From Methylomonas sp. ZR1 (lineage in GTDB: Bacteria > Pseudomonadota > Gammaproteobacteria > Methylococcales > Methylomonadaceae), in contig NZ_RCST01000001.1 in assembly GCF_013141865.1 (NCBI RefSeq), positions 1,922,001-1,986,000 on the forward strand: DNA of 64,000 nucleotides, written 5' to 3'. Of the stretch, positions 42,679 to 53,431 are shown piece after piece. Under the pieces are notes generated by a model. The model made no database searches. It was given only the letters and a program-made list of their open reading frames with translations, and was not told the origin of the DNA. Numbering within the stretch: the stretch's first letter is position 1; every line of letters starts with the position of its first letter. The translations under genes and the position numbers were made by a program.

Positions 42679-44525
42679 TATTGATAATCACCGTAAAGTT
42701 TGGCGTACAAGCCGTTTTGTTGAATCAAGGAATCGTGTTTGCCTTGTTCGCAAATCTGGCCTTGTTCAAAGACATACACATGATCAGCCTGTTTCACCGC
42801 ACTGAGCCTATGCGCGATGATGATGGTAGTACGGCCTTCCAGAAAGGTGCTCAAGGCTTGGTGCAGTTTATACTCGGTTTCGCTATCCAGTGCCGACGTC
42901 GCTTCGTCGAGAATCACCACAGCGGGCTGGCTGACTATCATCCGGGCGATGGCTAGCCGTTGCCGTTGGCCGCCGGATAAGCGCATACCCTGCCTGCCCA
43001 CCACGGTGTCCAAACCCTGCGGCTGTTCTTCAACGGTGGACTTCATTTGCGCAATCTCCAAAGCTCGCCACAATTCAGCATCGGCAATCTCCCGGCCCAA
43101 GGTCAGATTGGCGCGTATCGTATCGTTTAGCAAAGCGGGATGCTGTAAAACGGTCGCGACATGTTCGCGCACCACATCCAAGCCTATCCGGTTCAGCGGC
43201 ACGCCGTCGAAATAAATCATGCCGCTGCCCGGCGGATATAAACCGATCAAAGTTTGCGCCAGCGTCGACTTGCCACCGCCGCTGGCGCCGACCAGGGCAA
43301 TTTTCTCACCGGCCGGTATAGTCAAATTAATACCGTTCAGTACCGGTTCGTCCTTGTAACTAAAATGCAGATTCTTGACGCTGACCGACACGGTTTTACG
43401 CCCGATAAACGGGTTTTGCAAATGCGGATAATACGGTTCGCGCTGCAACAGGGTCAGCTGATTGACGCGGGCCAACGCGGCTTTGGCGGCATAAAAAGAC
43501 TGCTGAATGCTTAATATCTCCTGCACCGGCGCCATCATGAACCACAGATAACCGAATACCGCCAACATTTCGCCTATGGTCAGATTGGAATACAGCACCA
43601 TCAGCATCGCTGTTGCGCGGAAAATATCGAAGCCAAATAGAAAGGTCAAAAAGCTCAAACGCACCGTCGCATCGCTTTTCCAGGCATAGATGGTCGAGTG
43701 GTTTTTAACCGCCAGTGCGCTGCCGATCAACTGCCGGCAATAGTGCTCCTCGCGGTTGCTGGCGCGGATTTGATGAATCGCCTCCAGCGTTTCGCTCAAA
43801 GCTTGCTGGAATATTGCGTAGGCTTTGTTTTCGTTAGCCTTCAGTTCCTTCACCCTGGAACCAACAGCCCGGGCCAAATAAATCACCAACGGGTTCAAAA
43901 AGATAATAAATAAACCCAATTGCCAGTGCATCCACAGCAGAATTAAAGCGGTACCGAACACGGTCAGAACTGCCACCAATAATTTACTGATCGTGGTGCC
44001 GATAAAATTATCCAGCGTATCGAGGTCGGTCACCATGTGCGAACTGACCGTACCGCTGCCCAGGCTTTCATACTCGGACATCGAGATGTGTTGCAAATGT
44101 TTCACCAAACTTTCGCGAATGCGAAAAATCACATCCTTGGCAATATTGGAAAACTGCCGAGTCTGCATAATGTTTAGCACCAAGGCAAACAAGCGCAACA
44201 GCAAGCTCAGCAGCAAAATAATGGCAATGTAAATGGCAGGTTGCTGCCACTCGCCGGGCAGCCATGGATTGAGGCTATTCAGCACCACACCCGGATGGTT
44301 AAGCAGGACTTCGTCCACCAATAATGGCATCAATAACGGTACCGGCACGCTGGCAACCGTTGCCAAGATGGCGACCAAATGCCCGTTGATCAGTTGTTTT
44401 TTATGCTGCTTAGCGATGCTGTAGATGTACTGCCAGGAATATTCGGCTTTCGCCGCGCGCTGTAAGGTTTTCAAGGTAATGAAACAAATTCGATGAAGTT
44501 TAACGATTATAATGGTCCGACCCAC
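42678..44525 (-). CDS. ABC transporter, fused permease and ATPase (MsbA/LapB-like exporter)
   Basis: A 615-residue half-transporter. The membrane domain spans about 45-335, with helices near 53-72, 97-118, 175-220 and 290-330. The ATPase domain has Walker A GASGGGKST, the Q-loop (VLQHPALLND), the signature LSGGQRQRLAIAR, Walker B VVILDEATSALD and the H-loop IIIAHRLSAV. It works as a homodimer exporting a lipid, peptide or other hydrophobic substrate. The start is unsure: the GTG at 44525 has no ribosome binding site, and a TATAAT on the minus strand at 44506-44511 would place transcription inside the frame, which favours a later start such as TTG 44474. It is divergent from slt. Confidence 0.88.
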   Translation of the reverse strand: MGRTIIIVKLHRICFITLKTLQRAAKAEYSWQYIYSIAKQHKKQLINGHLVAILATVASVPVPLLMPLLVDEVLLNHPGVVLNSLNPWLPGEWQQPAIYIAIILLLSLLLRLFALVLNIMQTRQFSNIAKDVIFRIRESLVKHLQHISMSEYESLGSGTVSSHMVTDLDTLDNFIGTTISKLLVAVLTVFGTALILLWMHWQLGLFIIFLNPLVIYLARAVGSRVKELKANENKAYAIFQQALSETLEAIHQIRASNREEHYCRQLIGSALAVKNHSTIYAWKSDATVRLSFLTFLFGFDIFRATAMLMVLYSNLTIGEMLAVFGYLWFMMAPVQEILSIQQSFYAAKAALARVNQLTLLQREPYYPHLQNPFIGRKTVSVSVKNLHFSYKDEPVLNGINLTIPAGEKIALVGASGGGKSTLAQTLIGLYPPGSGMIYFDGVPLNRIGLDVVREHVATVLQHPALLNDTIRANLTLGREIADAELWRALEIAQMKSTVEEQPQGLDTVVGRQGMRLSGGQRQRLAIARMIVSQPAVVILDEATSALDSETEYKLHQALSTFLEGRTTIIIAHRLSAVKQADHVYVFEQGQICEQGKHDSLIQQNGLYAKLYGDYQ

Positions 44526-44577
44526 TTTGCAAAAACTTCTTGCATAGGGTTTAGTCTCGGCTGTCGTGGAAATTGAT

Positions 44578-46494
44578 ATGCATGTTATCCCGTGTTTTTT
44601 ACTGCTTGCCGCTCTGACCGGCGTTTTACCGAACAGTGTCCAGGCGGATGAAATCTCTTTGGCCAGCCAACGTCAGCTATTTTTGCGTGCCGAGCAAGCA
44701 CTTGACCAGAATCGCGATGCCGAATATTTCGCGATGGCTTCAAACCTAAGAGGCTACCCGCTATATCCTTATCTGCAATACCAATGGTTAAAAAATCATT
44801 TGGACGCCGACGCCGACATCAAACAGTTTTTAAACGAGCACGCCGCCAGCCGTTACGCGGCCGCGCTGCGGCAAAAGTGGTTGCTGGCTTTGGGTAAAAA
44901 GCAGCAGTGGCTAGTGCTGCTGAATAATTATCAAGGCAGTGACGATCCCGAGCTGCAATGCTACGCCGGCCTGGCTCAATTGCAAACCGGCCAAGCCTTG
45001 GAAGCCATCAATCAAGCCCGCACTTTATGGTTAAGCGGTAAATCGCAACCGGATAATTGCGATGTCCTGTTCGAAGCTTATAAATCATCGCCGTACTTTA
45101 ATAAGGAACTGATCAACCAACGATTTCACGCCGCACTCAAACGTGACAACCAAAGCCTGGCCAGCTACTTGACCCGATTTTTCAGCGACGCGGAACTCAA
45201 GCAGGCCAATACCTGGTTAAAACTGCACCGACAGCCAGAAACCGTTATTGCTGATACAAGCTGGCGCGACTACCCCGACCAAGCAGGCGAGTTGTTTGCC
45301 CATGCGATTGACCGCTGGCTGGAAACCAATGTCGATACGGCCATGGCGACTTGGGACAGCAATAAATCGCAAATCGCCATTGCGCCGGCGACCGCCGCTT
45401 TTATCGAAAAACGCATCGCTATCGCCTTGGCCTTAAAACACGACAGCCGCGCTTACGCCCGCTTGTCGCAACTGGAAAACAGCGACGAATCGGCCCGGGA
45501 ATGGCGAGTCAGAGCCGCATTGAATATACAGAACTGGCAAGACGTCGCTGTGGCGATTACCGGCCTTAACGACGACGAAAAATCTCAGGAAAAATGGCAG
45601 TACTGGCAAGCTCGCGGCTTGGCGGAAACCGGCCAGAGCGCAGCCGCCAATGCCTTGTTTCTACAGTTGGCAAAAAATCGCAGTTTCTACGGTTTTCTGG
45701 CTGCCGGCAGATTAAGGCAAGCCATTGAACTGGTGGACAGACCTTTGACGGTATCAAGCAGCGACCTCGAGACTTTACAAAATCGAGCGGATTTCCAGGT
45801 ATTTTCCGAGCTACTCGCTATCGACAGAAAACCGGAAGCCAAACGCCAATGGTGGTACGCAATAGCCAAACTCGATAGTCACCAGCTACCCGTCGCTGCA
45901 AAACTGGCACAACAAGCCAATTGTCCGGCTTTGGCGATTACCACTATAGCCAAGGCTAATCAATGGGACGACGTCAATCTACGCTTTCCGCTGACCTATA
46001 TCCAGCCCATCCAAAGTAACGCCGCCGCACAACAATTGGATCCGGGTTTAATTTTGGGATTGATCCGCCAGGAGAGCGCGTTCGATGAATTGGCCGACTC
46101 GCCGGCTGGCGCTAAAGGTTTGATGCAGATCATGCCAAACACCGGCCGGCAAATTGCCGCCGAATTGCGCGATAGTTGGGATAGCGATTACAGCCTGTTT
46201 AAACCGGAACTCAATGTCAAATACGGGACGTTTTATTTCAAAAAACTCTTGCGCCAATTCAATGGCCACGTCGCACTGGCCACGGCCGCCTATAACGCCG
46301 GCGCCAATAAAGTGAAGCGCTGGCTACCGGAAAACCGGGCTTTGCCGGCCGACATCTGGATTGAAAACATCCCTTACAAGGAGACTCGGGGGTATGTTGC
46401 ATCGGTGTTAATGTATAGCTTGATCTACCAGCAGCGCCTGCAACGCGACAGCTTAAAGATCGACGATCTAATGCGCGAGGTCATGCCCGACTAA
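44578..46494 (+). CDS. slt: Soluble lytic murein transglycosylase
   Basis: A 638-residue periplasmic enzyme that cleaves peptidoglycan to 1,6-anhydro-muropeptides. A signal peptide (MHVIPCFLLLAALTGVLP, cleavage near VQA) is followed by the superhelical U-domain (about 30-450), rich in paired helices, a linker, and the C-terminal SLT/GH23 domain. That domain shows the catalytic Glu in LIRQESAFDELADSPAGAKGLMQIMPNTG, plus NVKYGTFYFKKLL, ATAAYNAGANKVKRWL and IWIENIPYKETRGYVASVL. Length and order fit Slt70. I take ATG 44578 because it begins the signal peptide directly; a GTG twelve bases upstream is an alternative. It is divergent from the ABC exporter. Confidence 0.92.
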   Translation: MHVIPCFLLLAALTGVLPNSVQADEISLASQRQLFLRAEQALDQNRDAEYFAMASNLRGYPLYPYLQYQWLKNHLDADADIKQFLNEHAASRYAAALRQKWLLALGKKQQWLVLLNNYQGSDDPELQCYAGLAQLQTGQALEAINQARTLWLSGKSQPDNCDVLFEAYKSSPYFNKELINQRFHAALKRDNQSLASYLTRFFSDAELKQANTWLKLHRQPETVIADTSWRDYPDQAGELFAHAIDRWLETNVDTAMATWDSNKSQIAIAPATAAFIEKRIAIALALKHDSRAYARLSQLENSDESAREWRVRAALNIQNWQDVAVAITGLNDDEKSQEKWQYWQARGLAETGQSAAANALFLQLAKNRSFYGFLAAGRLRQAIELVDRPLTVSSSDLETLQNRADFQVFSELLAIDRKPEAKRQWWYAIAKLDSHQLPVAAKLAQQANCPALAITTIAKANQWDDVNLRFPLTYIQPIQSNAAAQQLDPGLILGLIRQESAFDELADSPAGAKGLMQIMPNTGRQIAAELRDSWDSDYSLFKPELNVKYGTFYFKKLLRQFNGHVALATAAYNAGANKVKRWLPENRALPADIWIENIPYKETRGYVASVLMYSLIYQQRLQRDSLKIDDLMREVMPD

Positions 46495-46570
46495 AAATTG
46501 AGCTGATTTTTTAAGCCGATTATTAGATAATGCCGCAGTTTTTGAACCCACCAACCAGGTAAAAATCAAG

Positions 46571-47086
46571 ATGGAGAAGCAGCACAGTTTCACGCGCGAA
46601 GAATTATTAATGTCCGGCCGAGGTGAATTATACGGTCCGACCAACGCGCAGCTACCGCTTCCCAATATGCTGATGATGGACCGCATCGTCCATATTTCCG
46701 ATGAAGGCGGCAAATACGGCAAAGGCGAAATCATCGCCGAGTTGGATATTACCCCCGAATTATGGTTTTTTGATTGCCACTTTCAAGGTGATCCGGTCAT
46801 GCCGGGCTGTCTGGGTTTGGACGCGATGTGGCAATTGGTCGGTTTTTATTTATGCTGGCTGGGCGGCCCCGGCAAAGGCCGCGCGCTGGGTTGCGGCGAA
46901 GTTAAATTCACCGGCCAAGTACTGCCGACAGCCAAAAAAGTGACTTATAAAATCGACTTGAAGCGCGTGATTCTACGCAAATTGGTCATGGGCATCGCCG
47001 ATGCGACGATGGAAGTCGATGGCAAACAAATCTACGAGGCGACCGATTTACGAGTCGGTTTATTCACTTCCACCCAAGATTTCTAA
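46571..47086 (+). CDS. fabA: 3-hydroxydecanoyl-ACP dehydratase/isomerase
   Basis: A 171-residue enzyme that dehydrates 3-hydroxydecanoyl-ACP and isomerises the product to the cis-3 form, opening the anaerobic unsaturated fatty acid route. The catalytic pair is in the expected place: His70 ([14 protein letters not shown]) and Asp84 ([12 protein letters not shown]). Length equals that of the E. coli enzyme (172). It is followed after ten bases by fabB, the classic pair. A possible promoter (TTGAGC at 46498, TATTAG at 46521) lies in the short gap after slt. Confidence 0.96.
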   Translation: MEKQHSFTREELLMSGRGELYGPTNAQLPLPNMLMMDRIVHISDEGGKYGKGEIIAELDITPELWFFDCHFQGDPVMPGCLGLDAMWQLVGFYLCWLGGPGKGRALGCGEVKFTGQVLPTAKKVTYKIDLKRVILRKLVMGIADATMEVDGKQIYEATDLRVGLFTSTQDF

Positions 47087-47096
47087 GGAAACCATC

Positions 47097-48317
47097 ATGA
47101 AGCGCGTCGTTGTAACAGGTTTAGGGATAGTTTCCAGCATCGGCAACAACCGGGACGAAGTGGTTGATTCTTTACGCGCTGGCCGTTCCGGTATCGTTCA
47201 CGCACCGGTCTATGCCGAGATGGGCTTTCGCAGCCATGTACACGGCCCGGTTAATATTGATCTGGATGAAGCGATCGACCGTAAAGTTAAACGCTTTATG
47301 GGCGACGGTGCCGCATACAACTACCTGGCTATGGAACAGGCTATTGCCGACTCCGGCCTGGAAGAGTCGCAAGTGTCCAATATCCGCACCGGCTTAGTGA
47401 TGGGCTCCGGCGGGCCGTCAACGTCCAATCTGGTCGATTCCGCCGACATTCTGCGTTCCAAAGGTGTAAAAAAGGTCGGACCCTACATGGTGACGCGCGC
47501 CATGTCCAGCACCAACACGGCCTGCTTGGCCACGCCCTTTAAAATCAAAGGCGTCAATTACTCCATCAGCTCCGCTTGCGCCACCAGCGCCCACTGCATC
47601 GGCCACGCCATGGAATTGATTCAATTAGGCAAACAAGACGTTGTGTTCGCCGGCGGCGGTGAAGAACTGCACTGGACTATGTCGGTGATGTTCGACGCGA
47701 TGGGCGCACTGTCTTCAAAATATAACGACACGCCAGAGACGGCCTCCCGGCCTTACGACGAAACCCGCGACGGCTTCGTCATCTCGGGCGGCGGCGGTGT
47801 TTTGGTGATTGAGGAACTGGAACATGCCAAAGCACGCGGCGCTAAAATCTATGCCGAACTGGTCGGCTACGGTGCAACTTCCGATGGCTACGACATGGTG
47901 CAACCGTCCGGCGAAGGCGCAGTGCGCTGCATGCAACAAGCCTTGGCTACCGTTAATGAAAAAATTGACTATATCAACGCGCACGGCACCAGCACCCCGG
48001 TAGGCGATACCCGCGAACTAGAAGCGATGCGCGAAGTGTTTGGTGTTGACGGCGTACCGGCAGTCAGCTCAACCAAATCTTTAACCGGACATGCCTTGGG
48101 TGCGGCCGGCGTCAACGAAGCCATTTATTCCTTGCTGATGATGCAGGAAAACTTCTTGAGTGCCTCCGCCAATATCAACCAACTCGATCCAGGTGCGGCC
48201 GGCATTCCTATCGTTAGAGAATATCGGGATAACGTCACGCTGAACACCATTATGTCCAACAGCTTCGGCTTTGGCGGCACCAACGCCACGCTGATTTTCC
48301 AACGCTACAACGGCTAA
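47097..48317 (+). CDS. fabB: 3-oxoacyl-ACP synthase I
   Basis: A 406-residue condensing enzyme that elongates the unsaturated intermediate made by FabA. The thiolase-fold active site is intact: Cys161 in [19 protein letters not shown], one His in [12 protein letters not shown] and one in [12 protein letters not shown]. It ends with the usual [14 protein letters not shown] 47097 has AAGGAA upstream and gives the canonical [10 protein letters not shown] start; a longer frame into fabA is rejected. It is co-transcribed with fabA. Confidence 0.96.
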   Translation: MKRVVVTGLGIVSSIGNNRDEVVDSLRAGRSGIVHAPVYAEMGFRSHVHGPVNIDLDEAIDRKVKRFMGDGAAYNYLAMEQAIADSGLEESQVSNIRTGLVMGSGGPSTSNLVDSADILRSKGVKKVGPYMVTRAMSSTNTACLATPFKIKGVNYSISSACATSAHCIGHAMELIQLGKQDVVFAGGGEELHWTMSVMFDAMGALSSKYNDTPETASRPYDETRDGFVISGGGGVLVIEELEHAKARGAKIYAELVGYGATSDGYDMVQPSGEGAVRCMQQALATVNEKIDYINAHGTSTPVGDTRELEAMREVFGVDGVPAVSSTKSLTGHALGAAGVNEAIYSLLMMQENFLSASANINQLDPGAAGIPIVREYRDNVTLNTIMSNSFGFGGTNATLIFQRYNG

Positions 48318-48363
48318 CTTTGGCGCGGCTGCAACTTTGGTTCAGCCGCCCTTCCCTGCACCC

Positions 48364-49221
48364 ATGTCCGATCCAGAACACAAATCCCGTACCCAGTTTA
48401 ACAAGCTGCAAAAACGCCTGAGACGTTGCGTTGGCGAAGCCATCGCCGATTTCAACATGATAGAGCCCGATGATAAGGTCATGGTGTGTCTGTCCGGCGG
48501 CAAAGATTCTTACACCATGTTGGACATTCTGCTGAACTTGCAGAAAACCGCGCCAATCAATTTTGAGATTATTGCCGTCAATCTGGATCAGAAGCAGCCA
48601 GGCTTTCCGGAACATGTGCTGCCGGAATATCTACAATCGATAGGCGTGCCCTACCACATCATCGAGCACGACACTTACAGCATCGTCAAACGCATCATCC
48701 CGGAAGGCCAAACCACTTGCAGCCTATGTTCTCGGCTACGTCGTGGCACGTTGTACGGATTTGCCAAGGAACATAAGATCACCAAGATCGCCCTGGGCCA
48801 TCACCGCGACGACATTATCGAAACCTTCTTTTTAAACATGTTCTACGCTGGCAAACTGAAAGCCATGCCGCCGAAGCTGCTGAGTGACGATAAGCAAAAC
48901 ATCGTCATACGTCCGTTAGCATATTGCCGGGAAAAAGACATCAACCGCTTCGCGGCTTTCAAACAGTTTCCGATCATTCCCTGCAATCTGTGCGGTTCGC
49001 AAGAAAACCTGCAACGCAAGGCCATGAAACAAATGCTCAACGCTTGGGATAAACAATTCCCCGGCCGCATCGAGACGATTTTCGCCAGTTTGCAAAATAT
49101 CGCGCCGTCGCAAATGGCCGATACCAGCTTGTTCGATTTTGCCGGCCTGCGCCGCGACCCCGAATCCACTATTCCGCGCGTCGTATCCGATGAAGCCGGA
49201 CTGGACATCCTAGAACGCTAA
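48364..49221 (+). CDS. ttcA: tRNA 2-thiocytidine synthetase
   Basis: A 285-residue protein of the TtcA family that thiolates cytidine 32 of certain tRNAs, using ATP and an iron-sulfur cluster. The PP-loop SGGKDS is at about 45-50. The cluster cysteines are CSLC in [18 protein letters not shown] and the later [30 protein letters not shown] and [11 protein letters not shown] are family signatures. ATG 48364 starts the usual [19 protein letters not shown]; a TTG 27 bases upstream is rejected. It is 46 bases after fabB and 14 bases before galE on the same strand. Confidence 0.95.
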   Translation: MSDPEHKSRTQFNKLQKRLRRCVGEAIADFNMIEPDDKVMVCLSGGKDSYTMLDILLNLQKTAPINFEIIAVNLDQKQPGFPEHVLPEYLQSIGVPYHIIEHDTYSIVKRIIPEGQTTCSLCSRLRRGTLYGFAKEHKITKIALGHHRDDIIETFFLNMFYAGKLKAMPPKLLSDDKQNIVIRPLAYCREKDINRFAAFKQFPIIPCNLCGSQENLQRKAMKQMLNAWDKQFPGRIETIFASLQNIAPSQMADTSLFDFAGLRRDPESTIPRVVSDEAGLDILER

Positions 49222-49235
49222 TAGGGAATGCAACG

Positions 49236-50278
<1,043 letters not shown>

Positions 50279-50282
<4 letters not shown>

Positions 50283-51526
50283 GCAGGCTCGGTTACTAAC
50301 ACCAGCCCGCCATTCTCAATACGATTTCTGCCTTTACGTTTGGCTTCGTACAAAGCAGCATCGGCGGTTTGCACCAATTGCAAGGCAATCTCGGCGACAA
50401 GCTTTTTCTGCGCCCGGCTAGGCTGGTAAGTCGCCACACCAATCGAAATAGTCACCGGGATGGCTTGATCGCCATACTCCACCCGTAAATTAGCAATACT
50501 CAAACGAATCCGCTCGGCAATTTCCGAGGCCGTACTTTCATCGGATTGCGACAGCAAAGCCACAAACTCCTCGCCGCCGTAACGCGCCAGCACATCGTTA
50601 TTGCGCAGCAATTTCTTGATGATGCCGGCCACGACAGCCAGTACATGATCGCCAGCCTGGTGTCCAAAACCGTCGTTGATGCGCTTGAAAAAATCAATAT
50701 CCAGAAATAGGCAGGACAAAGGTTCGCGATTGCGTTGGCTGCGATCCAGCTCTTCCTCTATACGCTGCTCCAAAAACCGCCGATTGTTCACGCCGGTCAA
50801 GGGATCGACCAAACTGGTGCGCCGCATGGTTTCGACATTAAGATTGTTTTCCAGGCAAATACTGATGACCGAGGCGATGTGCTCGACAAAATCGGTCGCC
50901 ATACCTTGCATGAAACGCTCGTTGTGATAACTGCCCAGATTCAACGAGCCCAAATACCGATCCCGGCGAATCAGCGGCGCAATCACCACCGACGCCGGTT
51001 TTTGTTGATTCGATTCGGAGAAAAACTTCTCGCAAATCGTGGTTTGATAGCTCCCCAGAAACGGCTGGTCGGACAGACCAAAACTATGCCGCAATTGCCA
51101 TTCGCTACTCGCTAAAAACAGCCCTTCCCGGTCCCGATAATTATAATTATCCACTTCCAGGTAACCGGCGATTTCGTTTTTAGGGTCGATCAAACACAAG
51201 CTGATTACGTCCAATTGGAACAGTGCCTTGGCTTCACCGAGAATGAACTCGATCATCTCCGCCAACGAACTAAGCCCCAGTAAACGCATTTCAAAGCTTT
51301 GCAATCGCTTCAAGGTCAAGCTGTTGTGTTGGACGCGGTTGAGCATACCGTCCAAATGACTTTCCAAAACCCGCAGATCTGTTGTTATATCCTGTTCCAA
51401 GCTCGGCCCCACCCGCTTAATCGAGGTGATAAGACTAGCAGTTTTCGCAGAAAAAGTGTGTAGTTGTGGGCACTTCCAGCACACATCTCCCGTCCACTCT
51501 GATTGCAAATAAATCAGGCATTTCAC
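50279..51526 (-). CDS. GAF-type sensor diguanylate cyclase
   Basis: A 415-residue soluble protein. Residues about 50-85 are helical, followed by a GAF/DUF484-like sensor domain (about 90-230: [44 protein letters not shown]). The C-terminal GGDEF domain (about 240-405) is intact: [44 protein letters not shown], the active loop RYGGEEF and ISIGVATY. No RxxD inhibitory site precedes the loop in the usual position. It should make c-di-GMP from GTP in response to an unknown signal. It overlaps galE tail to tail. AGGTGA just upstream supports the start. Confidence 0.92.
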
Positions 51527-51569
51527 CTATTAAAACGGCATATGCCATACCCTGCCACCGGGTGCCATG

Positions 51570-51590
51570 TGATTTTGTCTTTCAAAATCA
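51570..51590. promoter_or_regulatory. Inverted repeat upstream of the first FecI-type sigma gene
   Basis: TGATTTTG (51570-51577) and CAAAATCA (51583-51590) are perfect inverted arms around TCTTT, 78 bases before the ATG. The position suits an operator. It does not match a standard Fur box, so the binder is unknown. Confidence 0.4.
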
Positions 51591-51667
51591 ACACACTTGT
51601 TTATTGGTTCAAATATTGCTGTAAATCGGCTCTATCGGGTTCCAAGCACGCCAAACACGTCTTCGCC

Positions 51668-52195
51668 ATGAACAGCCTCACCTTCAACATCGACGATTTA
51701 TTTTTGAGCCATCGCGATTCGTTGATTCACACTATTTTCGGCATCGTCGGCTGCCCGCAAACCGCGGAAGACTTGGCGCATGAAGCTTACATAAAAATGC
51801 TGCACGCCCTGGAAATCCAAGACATCAGTTACCCGCGGCCGTTTCTATACCAAATCGCAAAAAACCTGGCACTGGATCATCTGCGTAAAGAACGTATTCG
51901 CCAACGCGCCGACGACTCAAAAACGGCCGATACGGACGAAGATATATCGCTGCTGGACAATTTGCCGGACGATACCCCGACGCCCGAACAGCAAGCGTCC
52001 GATCAACAAGAACTGGCATTGATGCTGGCAGCGCTTGAGCAATTACCCGAACGGCGCAGGCAAATTCTGGTGTTGCACAAATTTCACCATTGGAATTACG
52101 AGCGGATCGCCGCCTATTACGGCATATCGCGTAGCGCGGTAGAGAAGAATGTACAGGCAGCTCTGACTCATTTATTAGCCAGCCGGCAAGACTAG
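51668..52195 (+). CDS. ECF sigma factor, FecI type
   Basis: A 175-residue ECF sigma factor. Region 2 shows FGIVGCPQTAEDLAHEAYIKMLHA and PRPFLYQIAKNLALDHLRKERIRQR; region 4 is ALEQLPERRRQILVLHKFHHWNYERIAAYYGISRSAVEKNVQAALTHLL. This is the iron-starvation FecI group that reads a signal from a siderophore receptor through a FecR protein. ATG 51668 gives the usual short N-terminus. The FecR gene follows after 84 bases, then a receptor with an STN domain, so the full surface-signalling chain is present. Confidence 0.92.
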   Translation: MNSLTFNIDDLFLSHRDSLIHTIFGIVGCPQTAEDLAHEAYIKMLHALEIQDISYPRPFLYQIAKNLALDHLRKERIRQRADDSKTADTDEDISLLDNLPDDTPTPEQQASDQQELALMLAALEQLPERRRQILVLHKFHHWNYERIAAYYGISRSAVEKNVQAALTHLLASRQD

Positions 52196-52279
52196 CCGTA
52201 ACCTTAGGCCATACTGATTTTCCTGAACACAGCACCAATACTGATAAAATTCGCCCCATTGCCTAACCCGTCAACCGCC

Positions 52280-53242
52280 ATGCCTTTACGTTTTGATCAG
52301 GAAGTTCCATCGCAGGGTAATGTCCAAGATCAAGCACTTGCCTGGTTTGCCCGCTTACAAGACCATAAAAGCGGTGCGGCCGATCAAGCCGAGTTTGCCT
52401 GCTGGTTAGCCGCCGACCCCACGCATCAAACCGCTTACGACAAAGTGGTGCAACTCTGGCAATCGCCAGCATTGAACGCCGCCCTAAGCCAATACGCCAG
52501 CATCCCACTTCGGCCGCCCGCACAGCCTCAATCGACAATGCGGCGCTGGGCTGCAGCCGCCAGCATTACCTTGATTAGCGGCTGGTTCCTGGCTTCAACC
52601 GGCTGCTTGCAACGCTGGCAAGCTGACATCGCCACCGCCACGGGCGAACAGCGCCGAGTAATACTGGCAGACGGTTCCGCGCTGGTTCTAAATACCGATA
52701 GTGCGGTAAAACTGGATTACGCCGGTCAACAGCGCGGCGTAACCTTATTAAGCGGCGAAGCCTATTTTGAGGTGCAAGCCGACAAAAGCCGGCCGTTTAT
52801 TGTGACGACAGAACAGGGAACAGTGCGCGTGGTGGGCACCCGCTTCAGCGTCAAAACCGGCGATACTACCCAAGTGAATGTCGAAAGCGGCCTAGTGATT
52901 TGTAGCGCCGAACAAGGCCAAAACCGACAATTAAGCGTCGGCCAACATACCGAGATCGATACCCACAGCGTTGCGGAAATCAGCAACATAGATACCGGTA
53001 AAACCTTTGCTTGGCTAAAAGGCCGCTTGATCTTTCAAGATCGAACCTTGGCAGAAGTGATAACCGAATTGGACCGCTACCATCCCGGCGCCATCGTCAT
53101 CGCCGACGCCAAATTGGCACACACCCGGATAACCGGAAATTACAAACTGGAAGATACCGATAGCCTGCTGCGAACCTTGGCGAACATAACCGGCGCCAAA
53201 ATCGTGAATATTTCCACTTACCTGACGATACTGAAAAACTAA
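52280..53242 (+). CDS. FecR-family anti-sigma factor/signal transducer
   Basis: A 320-residue membrane protein. The N-terminal DUF4880/FecR_N part (QALAWFARLQDHKSGAADQAEFACWLAADPTHQTAYDKVVQLW) binds the sigma factor. One membrane helix follows at about 90-107 (WAAAASITLISGWFLAS). The periplasmic FecR domain holds GEQRRVILADGSALVLNTDSAV, SGEAYFEVQADKSRPFIVTTEQGTVRVVGTRFSV and the STN-contacting DUF4974 end (LAEVITELDRYHPGAIVIAD). It relays ligand occupancy of the downstream receptor to the FecI-type factor upstream. The ATG at 52280 is used because the family starts just before the Gln/Trp motif. Confidence 0.92.
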   Translation: MPLRFDQEVPSQGNVQDQALAWFARLQDHKSGAADQAEFACWLAADPTHQTAYDKVVQLWQSPALNAALSQYASIPLRPPAQPQSTMRRWAAAASITLISGWFLASTGCLQRWQADIATATGEQRRVILADGSALVLNTDSAVKLDYAGQQRGVTLLSGEAYFEVQADKSRPFIVTTEQGTVRVVGTRFSVKTGDTTQVNVESGLVICSAEQGQNRQLSVGQHTEIDTHSVAEISNIDTGKTFAWLKGRLIFQDRTLAEVITELDRYHPGAIVIADAKLAHTRITGNYKLEDTDSLLRTLANITGAKIVNISTYLTILKN

Positions 53243-53431
53243 ATCGCCCCCCGACCAATTAGGTATTGATTGGGACAATCATTCGCCCGATGCCACAATC
53301 TCCGGCCGACGCCCTACTCGCCAATCAAAAAATAATTTTCTCGCCAACTGTGTATTCCTTTTTCTGAAACGTCTCGGTAGCCATGTGCGTTGCAACGCGC
53401 TAACCGACAACAACCCAGACAAGGAGTACAT